Of a stretch of 64,000 nucleotides of DNA, positions 45,833 through 55,108 are shown in pieces; position 1 is the stretch's first letter; every line of letters begins with the position of its first letter. The position numbers and the translations under genes were made by a program. Below the pieces are notes generated by a model. The model searched no databases and was not told the origin of the DNA. It saw only the letters and a list, made by a program, of their open reading frames with translations. Source of the stretch: Lysinibacillus sp. JNUCC-52 (lineage in GTDB: Bacteria; Bacillota; Bacilli; Bacillales_A; Planococcaceae); contig NZ_CP065546.1 in NCBI RefSeq assembly GCF_015999545.1, positions 3,380,001 through 3,444,000 on the forward strand, written 5' to 3'.

Positions 45833-45967
45833 TTAATATTTTTCTTTTGGTAGTGGGTCTACAGTTACTGAAGATTTAGAATCTAAGCCAACTTGTAGGT
45901 AATGAATGAAAAATCCAAGAGAAATTAATAATACGGCTGTGAAGCCAACTACAGTTGTGATGAACAT
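45833..45967 (-). CDS. Small single-span membrane protein, 44 aa
   Basis: MFITTVVGFTAVLLISLGFF then a short polar tail ending PLPKEKY. GAGAGGAGC seven bases before the ATG and a terminator right after the stop make this a complete small transcription unit. One membrane helix (residues 4-25). Family not recognised. Confidence 0.6.
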   Translation of the reverse strand: MFITTVVGFTAVLLISLGFFIHYLQVGLDSKSSVTVDPLPKEKY

Positions 45968-46109
45968 TATAAAAGCTCCTCTCTACTTAAATAATCTACT
46001 ATAAGAACTACATTAATTATACAATAGGTTGCTAGGAAAATGTAAGGATAATTTATGACATCCATAAGATACCTAGACTAGAATAATATTATCAGGAACG
46101 ACTATTGTC

Positions 46110-47345
46110 TTAAAATGCCCAGTTACCATTGCGGAAAATTGGTTCGATTTGACCATCAATTGTAATTCCATCAATATCCATTTTAGCAGAGCCAATCATA
46201 AAGTCAACATGAGTTAAACTCTGATTCAACCCATGTTTCAGTAGTTCATCCGAAGACATTTCTTTGCCTCCCTCTATACAAAATGCATAAGCTCTACCTA
46301 TCGCTAAATGGTTAGAAGCATTTTCATCGAATAATGTATTGTAAAATAATAAATCAGATTGCGAGATAGGTGATTGATGGGGCACAAGTGCTATTTCACC
46401 AAGATAATGAGCCCCTTCATCTGTCGCTACAAGCGAGGCTAAAATTTCTTGCCCTTGCTCAGCCTGAATATCGACGATGCGACCATCTTTAAATGTTAAT
46501 TTAAAGTTATTGATAATATTGCCACCATAGCTTAAAGGCTTCGTGCTGGATACATAGCCATTCGCGCCTGTCTTTAACGGTGCTGTGAAAACTTCCTCTG
46601 TTGGCATATTCGCCATAAATGTCTGCCCCTGTATATTGACGCTACTACCACCTGTCCATACATGCTTTTCAGGTAATTCAATTGTTAAGTCTGTTCCTGG
46701 AGCTGTATAGCGAAGGGATTTATATTGCTTCCCATTCAAATAGTCAGCTTTATTATGTAGCTGTAAATCGTGAGCTTTCCATGCGCTGACAGGTTGTTCT
46801 TGATCAATGCGTGTTGCAGTAAAAATGGCTTCCCATAATGCATCAACTTGTTGTTCTTCGGGTAGTTGTGGAAATACTTTAGCAGCCCATGATTTAGAAG
46901 GAGCTGCGATAACTGTCCAACTAAATTTGTCTGCCTGTAGCATATTATAATAATTTACTAGTGCTTTACCTGAGGCTTTTTGGAAAGTCATAATTTTTTC
47001 ATGATCTATATCCTTTAAAAGGTCAGGATTTTGCGAAACGATACTTAAAAAGGCAGCCCCTTGTTCAGCAAGCCATTCACGTTCTTGTATTTTCCATGGC
47101 GGGAAGAAATCGAATGAGTCTTTTGGAGCTTTTTCATAGCGTGTTCGAACAAGTTTATCATCCGATAAATCGACAAATACCTGTTTTGCACCATTTTCGT
47201 AGGCAATTTTAGTAATTATTTCTGCTAATTTTAAGTTATCGGTCGAACAACTCATATATAGGTATTGATTTTTCTGGATATTTACTCCTATTTTCACAGC
47301 TAATTCGGCATATCTTAGTAATTTTGTGTCAAATGATAATAACAA
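46110..47345 (-). CDS. M29 aminopeptidase (AmpS/PepS), copy 2
   Basis: 411 aa. Same block order as the gene at 30286 (YAELAVKIGVNIQ, TAPGTDLTIELP, ANMPTEEVFT, LFDENASNHLAIGRAY, IGSAKMDIDG, final GNWAF) but clearly diverged, so an old duplication or separate acquisition. TTG start with AGAGGGG upstream. Monocistronic. Confidence 0.9.
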   Translation of the reverse strand: MLLSFDTKLLRYAELAVKIGVNIQKNQYLYMSCSTDNLKLAEIITKIAYENGAKQVFVDLSDDKLVRTRYEKAPKDSFDFFPPWKIQEREWLAEQGAAFLSIVSQNPDLLKDIDHEKIMTFQKASGKALVNYYNMLQADKFSWTVIAAPSKSWAAKVFPQLPEEQQVDALWEAIFTATRIDQEQPVSAWKAHDLQLHNKADYLNGKQYKSLRYTAPGTDLTIELPEKHVWTGGSSVNIQGQTFMANMPTEEVFTAPLKTGANGYVSSTKPLSYGGNIINNFKLTFKDGRIVDIQAEQGQEILASLVATDEGAHYLGEIALVPHQSPISQSDLLFYNTLFDENASNHLAIGRAYAFCIEGGKEMSSDELLKHGLNQSLTHVDFMIGSAKMDIDGITIDGQIEPIFRNGNWAF

Positions 47346-47543
47346 ATTCTTAACCCCTCTCGATTATAGACAATTTAGTGTATTATTCTTAATTCAATAT
47401 AATCAAATATGGTCGAAATGTGAATAAAAAGCATTTATTTCATCGAAAAATTAGTGAAATACATTTATACTATATAATATCTTTATTTAAAATATGGAAA
47501 ATTGGACGAAAATAAGTAGGATAGAAGATTTGGAGGTTCGAGA

Positions 47544-48347
47544 ATGGATTTATCGTCAGTAGTAGGGGTAATATTAGCGTTTATCGCCCTGTTAACAGGG
47601 ATGGTCTTAAAAGGTGTAAATTTAAGTGCCTTTTATAACCCAGCGGCTATTTTAATTATCATCTTCGGTACAATATCTGCTGTAACAATTGCCTTTCCAA
47701 TGAAGGAATTAAAGCGGGTGCCAAAGCTGTTTAAGATTCTTTTTAAAGAAACAAAACTAGCGGATGATATTGAAATCATTAAAATGTTTTCACAATGGGC
47801 CGATTTAGCACGCCGTGAAGGTTTGTTAGCGTTAGAAAGTAAGGCTTCAGAAATTGAAGACCCATTTTTGAAAAATGGTCTTACATTAGCAATTGATGGT
47901 CAAAACGCAGATTATATTCGTGACGTATTAACGGAAGAAGTAGAGGCGATGGAAGACCGACATACAAGTGGCGCAGCCATTTTTACACAAGCAGGTACAT
48001 ATGCCCCGACATTAGGGGTACTCGGTGCGGTAGTAGGGTTAATCGCAGCGTTAGCAGATATGAACGATATTGAAAAGTTAGGACATGCCATTTCAGCTGC
48101 TTTCATGGCAACATTATTAGGTATCTTTACAGGGTACGTATTATGGCATCCATTTGCCAATAAGTTAAAACGTAAATCAGCGGTTGAAGTGAAGCAAAAA
48201 CGTATGATGATTGAAGGAATCCTTTCTGTTTTAGAAGGAGAAGCTCCACGTGTTATTGAACAAAAATTATCTTCTTATTTAACGATGGAAGAGCGTCGTC
48301 AAATTTCGGGTGAAAGCGGGGCGGGCGGCCTTGGCAAAGAAAGCTAA
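47544..48347 (+). CDS. motA: Flagellar stator protein MotA
   Basis: 267 aa, four membrane helices (near 5-25, 33-53, 150-170, 183-203) with the cytoplasmic loop LADDIEIIKMFSQWADLARREGLLALE and the conserved TAPTLGVLGAVVGLIAAL-like helix (YAPTLGVLGAV). With MotB forms the ion channel that turns the flagellum. GGAGG upstream. Overlaps motB by 17 bp. Confidence 0.96.
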   Translation: MDLSSVVGVILAFIALLTGMVLKGVNLSAFYNPAAILIIIFGTISAVTIAFPMKELKRVPKLFKILFKETKLADDIEIIKMFSQWADLARREGLLALESKASEIEDPFLKNGLTLAIDGQNADYIRDVLTEEVEAMEDRHTSGAAIFTQAGTYAPTLGVLGAVVGLIAALADMNDIEKLGHAISAAFMATLLGIFTGYVLWHPFANKLKRKSAVEVKQKRMMIEGILSVLEGEAPRVIEQKLSSYLTMEERRQISGESGAGGLGKES

Positions 48348-49107
48348 GAAAAAAAAGCATGAAGAGCATATTGATGAGTCTTGGTTAGTACCGTATGCTG
48401 ATATTTTAACGTTATTACTAGCGTTATTTATCGTACTTTTTGCATCCAGTTCAGTTGACCAAGAAAAGTTAGATCGAATGTCAGCAGTATTTAATCAGGT
48501 TTTTGATGGTGGTACGAGCTTTTTAGAACAGCCATCGCCACTGCCAACGCCTGATGCAAATAATGACCAAACACCGCAACAGCCACAGCAAAACTCAGCG
48601 TATTTAAAGGATCAACAGGAGTTAGCTGAAATTAAAGATAGTGTAGATAATTTTATCGCAGTAAATGAGATGGAAGGTCAGTTTGCAACTGAAATGACTG
48701 ATGAAGGATTGCTAGTAACAATTCGAGATAGCATCTTGTTCGACTCAGGGAGAGCAACCATTAAGCCGGAGTATAATACAATAGCTAAGGAACTTGCAGG
48801 TGTGTTAGTATCTGATCCTGCTCGTAGTATTGTCATTACTGGTCATACCGATAACGTGCCTCAAACAGGTCCTGAATTTGCTTCAAACTGGGAATTATCG
48901 GTTATGCGTGCTGTGAACTTCTTGAAAATTTTAGTGGATAGTAACTCAAATCTTGATCCAGTTTATTTTAGTGCAAAAGGTTATGGTGAATATAAAGCCA
49001 TCGCACCAAATAATACGGCTGAAGGTCGTGCAAAAAATCGTCGTGTCGAAGTGTTAATTCAACCACTTGTTGCTGAAGACGGTTCTGCTGCGATAAACGC
49101 GCAGTAA
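48331..49107 (+). CDS. motB: Flagellar stator protein MotB
   Basis: 258 aa. One membrane helix (DESWLVPYADILTLLLALFIVLFASSS) with the ion-binding Asp in PYADILT, then a Gln/Pro linker and an OmpA-like peptidoglycan-binding domain (VITGHTDNVP, NWELSVMRA, NRRVEVLI). TTG 48331 chosen because LAKKAKKKKHEEH aligns with the MotB start of B. subtilis; a GTG seven codons upstream is possible. The helix resembles proton-type MotB. Confidence 0.94.
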   Translation: MAKKAKKKKHEEHIDESWLVPYADILTLLLALFIVLFASSSVDQEKLDRMSAVFNQVFDGGTSFLEQPSPLPTPDANNDQTPQQPQQNSAYLKDQQELAEIKDSVDNFIAVNEMEGQFATEMTDEGLLVTIRDSILFDSGRATIKPEYNTIAKELAGVLVSDPARSIVITGHTDNVPQTGPEFASNWELSVMRAVNFLKILVDSNSNLDPVYFSAKGYGEYKAIAPNNTAEGRAKNRRVEVLIQPLVAEDGSAAINAQ

Positions 49108-49109
49108 TT

Positions 49110-49158
49110 AAAAAATGCTATTAGCGAAAGACTTGAAGTCCTTGCTAATAGCTTTTTT
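49110..49158. terminator. Terminator after motB
   Basis: AATGCTATTAGC pairs with GCTAATAGCTTTTTT across a loop. Confidence 0.85.
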
Positions 49159-49171
49159 AATGCCTGTACCA

Positions 49172-49393
49172 TTATTTGCGTAAAGACCCTAATTCGGCAA
49201 CGATAGCTTGCATTTCGCTTGGGCTAAATGTGTCACGTTTCATTACCATTTCGTACAGATAGACTAAATCTTCATAATTTGCTTCATCAAAATTCTCTGA
49301 TTTCATAGCATCTACGTTTACCATGCGGAGCTTATCTTTCATTTGTTCGACCATATAAATAACGTTTTCTTTTGACGGTACTGATAAATCCAT
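49172..49393 (-). CDS. DUF1128 / UPF0435 protein (YfkK-like)
   Basis: 73 aa, helical. The run [36 protein letters not shown] is characteristic of the family. Function unknown. AAAGGTAGG upstream of the ATG. Convergent with motB. Confidence 0.85.
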   Translation of the reverse strand: MDLSVPSKENVIYMVEQMKDKLRMVNVDAMKSENFDEANYEDLVYLYEMVMKRDTFSPSEMQAIVAELGSLRK

Positions 49394-49573
49394 TCAATTA
49401 AACCTACCTTTCATAATCCTAGCCAATATCATTTCATTGAATAAAAAAAATGTCAACACTGTAATTGGGCGTTGCTTTAAAAATGCACTGTTATTGGGTA
49501 GAATAAGGGCAGTAAGCTGTTTAGTTATTTTAAAAATGGGAATATCATTAAACAAGCAGGGGGTATATAAAAT

Positions 49574-49900
49574 ATGGGACAAAGTAAATTATTAGCATCA
49601 ATCGTTGTAGGGGCAGCTGTAGGAGCTGCAATAAGCATGTTTGATCGAACTACACGAGAAAAAACAGTCGCTACAACAAAAAAAATGAAAGAAGCGGTAT
49701 CTTATTACGCCTCACATCGAAGTGAATTGCAAGACCTCATTGAAGAAAAGGTGTTAGCAGCAAAAGTACTTTGCGATAGCGTATCAGAAAATGTGAACAC
49801 GCTAGCCGAGAAAGTTGATGAGTTTAAAGAATTGCCTTCTACAATTCAAGGTATGATTAGTGATACCAAATCAGCTTTTACTTCACCAGATAAAGAATAA
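49574..49900 (+). CDS. YtxH-like protein
   Basis: 108 aa. N-terminal glycine/alanine membrane-associated helix (LLASIVVGAAVGAAISMF, residues 5-23), then a long charged amphipathic helix. This is the YtxH layout, a general-stress family of unknown function. AGGGGGT upstream. Cotranscribed with the YihY gene 24 bp downstream. Confidence 0.7.
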   Translation: MGQSKLLASIVVGAAVGAAISMFDRTTREKTVATTKKMKEAVSYYASHRSELQDLIEEKVLAAKVLCDSVSENVNTLAEKVDEFKELPSTIQGMISDTKSAFTSPDKE

Positions 49901-49924
49901 GCTGTATTAAACGGAGGGGATTAA

Positions 49925-50848
49925 ATGGAAAAGAGAAAAGCATCAATACATTCAACGATTGGTGAGGTGAAATCGTTTTTCTCACCAGATGAAGATGCGG
50001 TAGATGTGATGACATCGAAGGGCTTTATTCAAGATTTAATGCTTCGCATACAACGTGTTGAAATATCAGCTCTTGGCGCACAACTTGCTTATTTCTTTTT
50101 ACTTTCTTTCTTCCCCCTATTAATTTTCCTTGTTACCCTATTGCCATACTTAAACCTAGAGACGACGCAAGTTTATTCGTTTTTAGTCAATTTAATGCCT
50201 GATGAAGTATATAGGCTGATTGAAAGTACACTAAAAGAAGTATTAACAAATCGTAATAGTAGTTTATTATCGATCGGGGTACTTGGGACGATATGGTCTG
50301 CATCAAAAGGAATAAATGCGTTAATAAGAGCTCTAAATAAAGCCTACGATACTGAAGGTAGGGTAGGTTTTGTGGACAGAGGACTGTCCCTTGTATTTAC
50401 GATTGCTTTAGTAATTGTAATTGCAGTAGCTCTTCTATTACCTGTCTTTGGGCAACAAATTGGACACTTCTTGTTTTCGATTGTTAACATTGAAGATGAG
50501 TTTGAATCTCTTTGGCGAAATATTCGATGGTCCATGCCACCATTACTTATCTTTTTAGTATTGATGGCAATCTATTGGTTAGTACCAAATACAAGCCCGC
50601 GATTAAAAATTATGGGTGTATGGCCAGGTGCCATTTTTTCAACGCTTGCTTGGCTCGTTGTGACATATGGTTTTTCTTTTTATATTAGTAACTTTGGAAA
50701 CTATTCTGCTACATACGGTAGTATTGGTGGCGTTATTATTTTAATGCTATGGCTGTATTTTACAGGGATGATTTTAATTTTTGGTGGTGTGTTAAATGCC
50801 ACCATGCAAAAAAGAGCCTTGCTAAAAGCGGAAGGTGCTATCAAATAA
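49925..50848 (+). CDS. YihY/BrkB family membrane protein (YfkH-like)
   Basis: 307 aa with six or seven membrane helices. Typical blocks: ALGAQLAYFFLLSFFPLLIFLV, GTIWSASKGINALIRALNKAYD and GNYSATYGSIGGVIILMLWLYFTGMILIFGGVLNA. Once called RNase BN, now seen as a transport-like family. GGAGGGG upstream. Forms an operon with the YtxH-like gene. Confidence 0.88.
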   Translation: MEKRKASIHSTIGEVKSFFSPDEDAVDVMTSKGFIQDLMLRIQRVEISALGAQLAYFFLLSFFPLLIFLVTLLPYLNLETTQVYSFLVNLMPDEVYRLIESTLKEVLTNRNSSLLSIGVLGTIWSASKGINALIRALNKAYDTEGRVGFVDRGLSLVFTIALVIVIAVALLLPVFGQQIGHFLFSIVNIEDEFESLWRNIRWSMPPLLIFLVLMAIYWLVPNTSPRLKIMGVWPGAIFSTLAWLVVTYGFSFYISNFGNYSATYGSIGGVIILMLWLYFTGMILIFGGVLNATMQKRALLKAEGAIK

Positions 50849-50853
50849 TGAGA

Positions 50854-50893
50854 AAGGGTGGTCTCGGTTTGAGACCACCCTTCAATCTTTTTA
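50854..50893 (+). terminator. Terminator after the YihY gene
   Basis: AAGGGTGGTCTC / GAGACCACCCTT stem with T-rich tail. Confidence 0.85.
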
Positions 50894-50933
50894 GATTTAA
50901 CTGCCGTTGTTTCACGCTTCAGCTCCTCAACCG

Positions 50934-51031
50934 TAAAAATCCACTACACTTTCCGCGGGCACAGTGTAAGCCGCAACCTTGTTACGTCTTACAACTGTTG
51001 CTGTTCCCGCAGGAGTCTCCGTGGATTTTTA
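50934..51031. repeat. GC-rich REP/MITE-like element, copy D (98 bp)
   Basis: Ends TAAAAATCCAC / GTGGATTTTTA; opposite orientation to copies A-C (CTTTCCGCGGGCACAGTGTAAG comes first). Confidence 0.83.
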
Positions 51032-51057
51032 CTTGGTAAATCACAGAGTGTCTGGTA

Positions 51058-51080
51058 AATTGTTTGAGTGCCTGGCACTT
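51058..51080. repeat. Half copy of the GTGCC-type repeat
   Basis: AATTGTTTGAGTGCCTGGCA; complement of the half copy after sbcC, just after the end of the pump gene. Confidence 0.65.
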
Positions 51081-51092
51081 CAGCGCTTTTTT

Positions 51093-52997
51093 CTATACAT
51101 TTTTATTAAGCATTCGTAAGCCGTTTAAGATAACAAGAATTGTGCTACCTTCATGTCCGATAACACCTAGTGGTAAATCGACAGCTTGTAAAAAGTTCGA
51201 GGCAATAAGCAAGACGATGATACCGATTGAAAAGAAAATGTTTTGTTTAACAATTCGTTGCATTTTGCGGGATAGGCGTACTGCATAAGCAATTTTTGAT
51301 AAGTCATTTTTCATTAACACAACATCTGCTGTTTCTAAAGCAACATCCGTACCTTCTCCCATGGCAATCCCTGTAGTAGCTGTTGCTAATGCAGGTGCGT
51401 CATTAATGCCATCACCAACCATCCCTACAAAGTTATGTTGATTAAGTAAACGTTTCATTTCCGTAACTTTTGTATCGGGAAGACACTCTGCAACGTATTC
51501 TGTGACGCCAGCTTCTTTCGCAATAACCTTAGCTGTTTTTTCATTATCGCCAGTAAGCATGATGACATCAATGCCCAATTCTTTTAATAATGAGACGGCT
51601 TTTTTTGCTTCATCACGAACCGTATCTTTTAAAGCAGCAAGTGCGACAATGCCTTCTTTGTCACGCATGAAAATTACCGTTTTACCTTCTGAAGTAAGCT
51701 TTGCTAAAGCGTTATTCGCAAAAGCATTGGCTTCATTCTCACCTACAAAATCAGGTTTACCAATAAGATACTCTGTTTCATTAACATAGCCCTTCATGCC
51801 CCAACCAGGGATATCTTCTATCGTAGCTTGCGCAAACTGTGAAATATGTTGTGCTCTTGCGTAGCTTGTAATTGCTTGGGCTAATGGGTGATTGGACTGT
51901 GCTTCAATACCTGCCAGAAGTGCTAATGCTTCTTCTCGATTAATGCCTTCGCGCACGATAAACTCAGTAACGACTGGTTTTCCTTGTGTAAGAGTCCCTG
52001 TTTTATCGACAGCTAATGCACGTAATACACTTAGATGCTCTAAGTGCAAGCCACCTTTAAATAGCACACCGTTTTTAGCACCATTTGAAATAGTTGCTAA
52101 TGTTGCAGGCATTATTGAGGCAACGAGAGCACAAGGGGAGGCAACAACTAAGAGCACCATTGCTCGATAAAATGTCGTCGTCCAATCCCAACCGAGTAAA
52201 AAGTGGGGAAGGAACATCATAAGCGCTACAGATAGTAATACGAACTTCACATAAGTGCCTTCAAATTTTTCGATAAATTGCTGTGAAGGTGATTTTTCAC
52301 TTTGAGCATTTTGTACAAGCATAATAATTTTTTGGAATAATGTTTCGGAATTTGGTTTCGTCATTTCCATCGTAATGGCACCATTTAAGTTAACTGTCCC
52401 TGCAAATACTTCATCACCTTTTAATTTGGCAATAGGTAATGGCTCACCACTAATTGCTGATTCATCTATAGACGACTGTCCTTTAATAATAATACCGTCT
52501 GCTGGGACCCGCTCACCTGGTTTAATGAGTAAATGGTCGCCAATTTTTAATGTAGAGACAGCAACTTTCAACGGTTCAAATCCGCCGCGTACTAGCCAAG
52601 CCTCTTCAGGTTGTAAATTCATAAGTGCTGAAATTTCGCGATGACTTTTGTTCATAGCATATGTTTCGAGAGCACCACTAACAGCAAATATGAAAATAAG
52701 AATTGCGCCTTCTGTCCAATAGCCAATAGCTGCTGAACCGATTGCAGCTAATATCATTAGTAGTTCTACATTCAATTTCTTTTCTTCTAGTGTTTCTTCA
52801 ATGCCTTCTTTTGCTTTAGCAAATCCTCCGACACAAAAAGCAACAATATATAATAAGACAGAAGCTGTTGTTTGATCATTTGAATCTAAACGCCATGCAA
52901 GCAAAATAAATAATCCTGCCATTACGGCAGCAATTAGTTCAGCATGTTCTTTTACATTCTCAATTAAACTTATATTTTCTCGATTAGAGTATTCCAT
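51093..52997 (-). CDS. pfeT: P1B-type metal-transporting ATPase (PfeT/ZosA-like)
   Basis: 634 aa. Metal motif is SPC (VVASPCALVAS), not CPC, as in P1B4 pumps; phosphorylation site DKTGTLT, TGE-type loop AISGEPLPIAK, hinge MVGDGINDAPAL. No N-terminal heavy-metal domain. Length and SPC match B. subtilis PfeT (formerly ZosA), an Fe(II) efflux pump under PerR and Fur control. PerR- and Fur-like boxes lie directly upstream here, supporting the same role. GGGGGG-rich site before the ATG. Confidence 0.88.
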   Translation of the reverse strand: MEYSNRENISLIENVKEHAELIAAVMAGLFILLAWRLDSNDQTTASVLLYIVAFCVGGFAKAKEGIEETLEEKKLNVELLMILAAIGSAAIGYWTEGAILIFIFAVSGALETYAMNKSHREISALMNLQPEEAWLVRGGFEPLKVAVSTLKIGDHLLIKPGERVPADGIIIKGQSSIDESAISGEPLPIAKLKGDEVFAGTVNLNGAITMEMTKPNSETLFQKIIMLVQNAQSEKSPSQQFIEKFEGTYVKFVLLSVALMMFLPHFLLGWDWTTTFYRAMVLLVVASPCALVASIMPATLATISNGAKNGVLFKGGLHLEHLSVLRALAVDKTGTLTQGKPVVTEFIVREGINREEALALLAGIEAQSNHPLAQAITSYARAQHISQFAQATIEDIPGWGMKGYVNETEYLIGKPDFVGENEANAFANNALAKLTSEGKTVIFMRDKEGIVALAALKDTVRDEAKKAVSLLKELGIDVIMLTGDNEKTAKVIAKEAGVTEYVAECLPDTKVTEMKRLLNQHNFVGMVGDGINDAPALATATTGIAMGEGTDVALETADVVLMKNDLSKIAYAVRLSRKMQRIVKQNIFFSIGIIVLLIASNFLQAVDLPLGVIGHEGSTILVILNGLRMLNKNV

Positions 52998-53010
52998 CTA
53001 TATCCCCCCT

Positions 53011-53029
53011 GATAATGAAAATCAATATC
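53011..53029. promoter_or_regulatory. Fur box-like site
   Basis: GATAATGAAAATCAATATC matches 16 of 19 bases of the classical Fur box GATAATGATTATCATTATC; placed between the PerR-like box and the pump start codon. Confidence 0.55.
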
Positions 53030-53071
53030 AAAACCCTTATTAAATAAGGAAGTAATAACATTTGTGTAGTT

Positions 53072-53090
53072 GATAATCACTTTCATTTAC
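53072..53090. promoter_or_regulatory. Second Fur box-like site
   Basis: GATAATCACTTTCATTTAC matches 14 of 19 bases of the Fur box. Confidence 0.4.
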
Positions 53091-53102
53091 GTCTTTTCTA
53101 AT

Positions 53103-53117
53103 TTAGAATTATTATAA
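53103..53117. promoter_or_regulatory. PerR box-like site
   Basis: TTAGAATTATTATAA differs at one position from the Per box TTATAATNATTATAA. Confidence 0.6.
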
Positions 53118-53246
53118 CAAAGGTTTTTGGAAAATGAAAGCAATAACTTTTCGAGGTAATGGAATAGGACCAATCATAATTAAATATAATAATGTGTTCA
53201 ACAAACTGTTTATTGTTTTACCCATCTTGAACATGTGTTAAAACAG

Positions 53247-53286
53247 AAAAAGACACAGTATATTCTCTAGGAATATTCTGTGCCTT
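53247..53286 (-). terminator. Terminator of the fumarase gene
   Basis: On the minus strand AAGGCACAGAATATTC pairs with GAATATACTGTGTCTTTTT. Confidence 0.8.
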
Positions 53287-53340
53287 TATATTTTGTGTGC
53301 GCATTAGATAAATCTTTTATGTGAAAAATGTTTTGCTAGA

Positions 53341-54882
53341 TTAGAAAACTCTTTCTGCATGTTGAGCAAGTTTTTCTAGAGAAGATTTGTCCACATCAGC
53401 GTGAAGTGAGTTACCGTGAGAGTCCATTGTTACAACAGCTGTGAACCCTTCAACATTTAAATGCCACATAGCTTCTGGAATACCGAATTCCATTAAGTCT
53501 ACACCATCTACACCTTTAATGCAGTCTGCGTAGTATTGAGCAGCACCGCCAATTGCATTCAAGTAAACACCACCATGTTCACCTAAAGCAGCAAGTGTTT
53601 TTGGACCCATACCACCTTTACCAATAACAGCACGGATACCGAATTTTTTCATAATATCGCCTTGATATGGCTCCTCACGAATAGAAGTAGTTGGACCAGC
53701 AGCTTTCACTGTCCAGTTACCTTCTTCATCTTTAGCCATTACAGGACCACAGTGATAAATAACTTGACCGTTAAGATCAACTGGTGCATCATGGCTCATT
53801 AAATGATGGTGAATTGCATCACGGCCAGTGTACATACGGCCCGTAATAGCTACAACGTCACCTACTTTAAGTGAACGAATTTGTTCTTCTGTAATTGGAG
53901 CAGTTAGCTCTACTACATTTGTTAAAGTTTCATCTGTTGTTGCAGCAACTTCTTCATCTTCTTTAAATGTAATTTTTTCACCTTCTTGGTAGTGCCAGTT
54001 GATGATTTCGCCTGTTTCAGGATTAATATCAACTGCCATACGACGGTATGCCCAACAGTTATATGCTACAGATACGTAGAATGAAGCGGGAATACGGTGC
54101 ATTACGCCAATTTTACAGCCAAGTAAAGTTGCTTCACCACCGAAGCCCATTGTACCGATTCCGAATGTGTTTGCAGTTTTCACCACATATTCTTCTAATT
54201 TTGCAAGATCAGGATTTGAATTTGTATCTTCTACATGACGGAATAATTGTTCTTTTGCTAAATCGTATCCAGAAGAGCGATCGCCACCAATACCTACACC
54301 GATAAAGCCAGCAGAACAGCCTTGTCCTTGTGCTTGATAAACAGAGTGTAAAATACATTTACGGATACCATCTAAATCACGACCAGCACGGCCAAGACCT
54401 TCTAGTTCACATGGTAGGCTATACTGGATGTTTTTGTTTTCACAGCCGCCACCTTTAAGAATTAATTTAATCGTAATATAATCTTTTTCCCATTGCTCGA
54501 ATTTCATAACTGGCAGACCATCACCAAGGTTATTACCACTGTTTGCACCAGTTAAAGAATCAACGGCATTAGGACGTAATTTTGCATCAGCAGTTGTATC
54601 GTTAATCGCTTTTTTAATCGCTTCTTTAATCTCTAATTGGTTTACGCCAACAGGAGTGTAGATTTTAAATGTTGGTAGACCAGTATCTTGACAGATTGGT
54701 GATACATTGTCTTCTGCCATAATAATATTATTTGAGATTGTTTCTAAACTCATTGCTGCGCGAGTACCAGCATTTTCAGCTTCTTTAGCTTTTTTAATGG
54801 CACGACGTACATCTTTTGGTAAGTTTGTTGATGTTTCAGTAATTAAATTGTAAAGACTTTTCTCCAAAGTTTGAAGATTCAT
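53341..54882 (-). CDS. fumA: Class I (Fe-S) fumarate hydratase
   Basis: 513 aa; interconverts fumarate and malate in the citric acid cycle with a [4Fe-4S] cluster. N-terminal alpha domain (MAEDNVSPICQDTGLP with the first cluster Cys, KGGGCENK, GFIGVGIGGDRSSGYD, GTMGFGGEATLLGCKIG) followed by the beta domain (ITGRMYTGRDAIHHHLM, GPTTSIREEPYQ, GKGGMGPKT). Both halves are fused in one chain. Start at ATG 54882; G6 lies upstream. Confidence 0.92.
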   Translation of the reverse strand: MNLQTLEKSLYNLITETSTNLPKDVRRAIKKAKEAENAGTRAAMSLETISNNIIMAEDNVSPICQDTGLPTFKIYTPVGVNQLEIKEAIKKAINDTTADAKLRPNAVDSLTGANSGNNLGDGLPVMKFEQWEKDYITIKLILKGGGCENKNIQYSLPCELEGLGRAGRDLDGIRKCILHSVYQAQGQGCSAGFIGVGIGGDRSSGYDLAKEQLFRHVEDTNSNPDLAKLEEYVVKTANTFGIGTMGFGGEATLLGCKIGVMHRIPASFYVSVAYNCWAYRRMAVDINPETGEIINWHYQEGEKITFKEDEEVAATTDETLTNVVELTAPITEEQIRSLKVGDVVAITGRMYTGRDAIHHHLMSHDAPVDLNGQVIYHCGPVMAKDEEGNWTVKAAGPTTSIREEPYQGDIMKKFGIRAVIGKGGMGPKTLAALGEHGGVYLNAIGGAAQYYADCIKGVDGVDLMEFGIPEAMWHLNVEGFTAVVTMDSHGNSLHADVDKSSLEKLAQHAERVF

Positions 54883-55108
54883 TTTGATATTGCCCCCCAA
54901 TGAAAATTTGATGATTTCCACGAACCATTATACTCTTTTCCACTAATGAAAAAAAGAGTCCATCTAATTGTGGTAGGAATTAGCGATTATTAGTATAGAA
55001 TGTGTAATGTTTACTGATAAACCTTTAAATGTTCAAAGAAAATAGTAATTGATTATTAGGAACATTTGTTCTAAAATAGAATTAACTTTACTTTAAGGAG
55101 GATATTTC

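Larger units (their letters stand above)
53000..53340. other. Intergenic region: pfeT control sites and fumarase terminator
   Basis: No gene. Right part is a minus-strand terminator for the fumarase gene (53247-53286); left part holds three metal-regulator boxes. Confidence 0.6.

Noticed and set aside
48310..48330. GTG start for MotB seven codons upstream
   Set aside because: Would add residues not found in MotB; TTG 48331 aligns with the family start.
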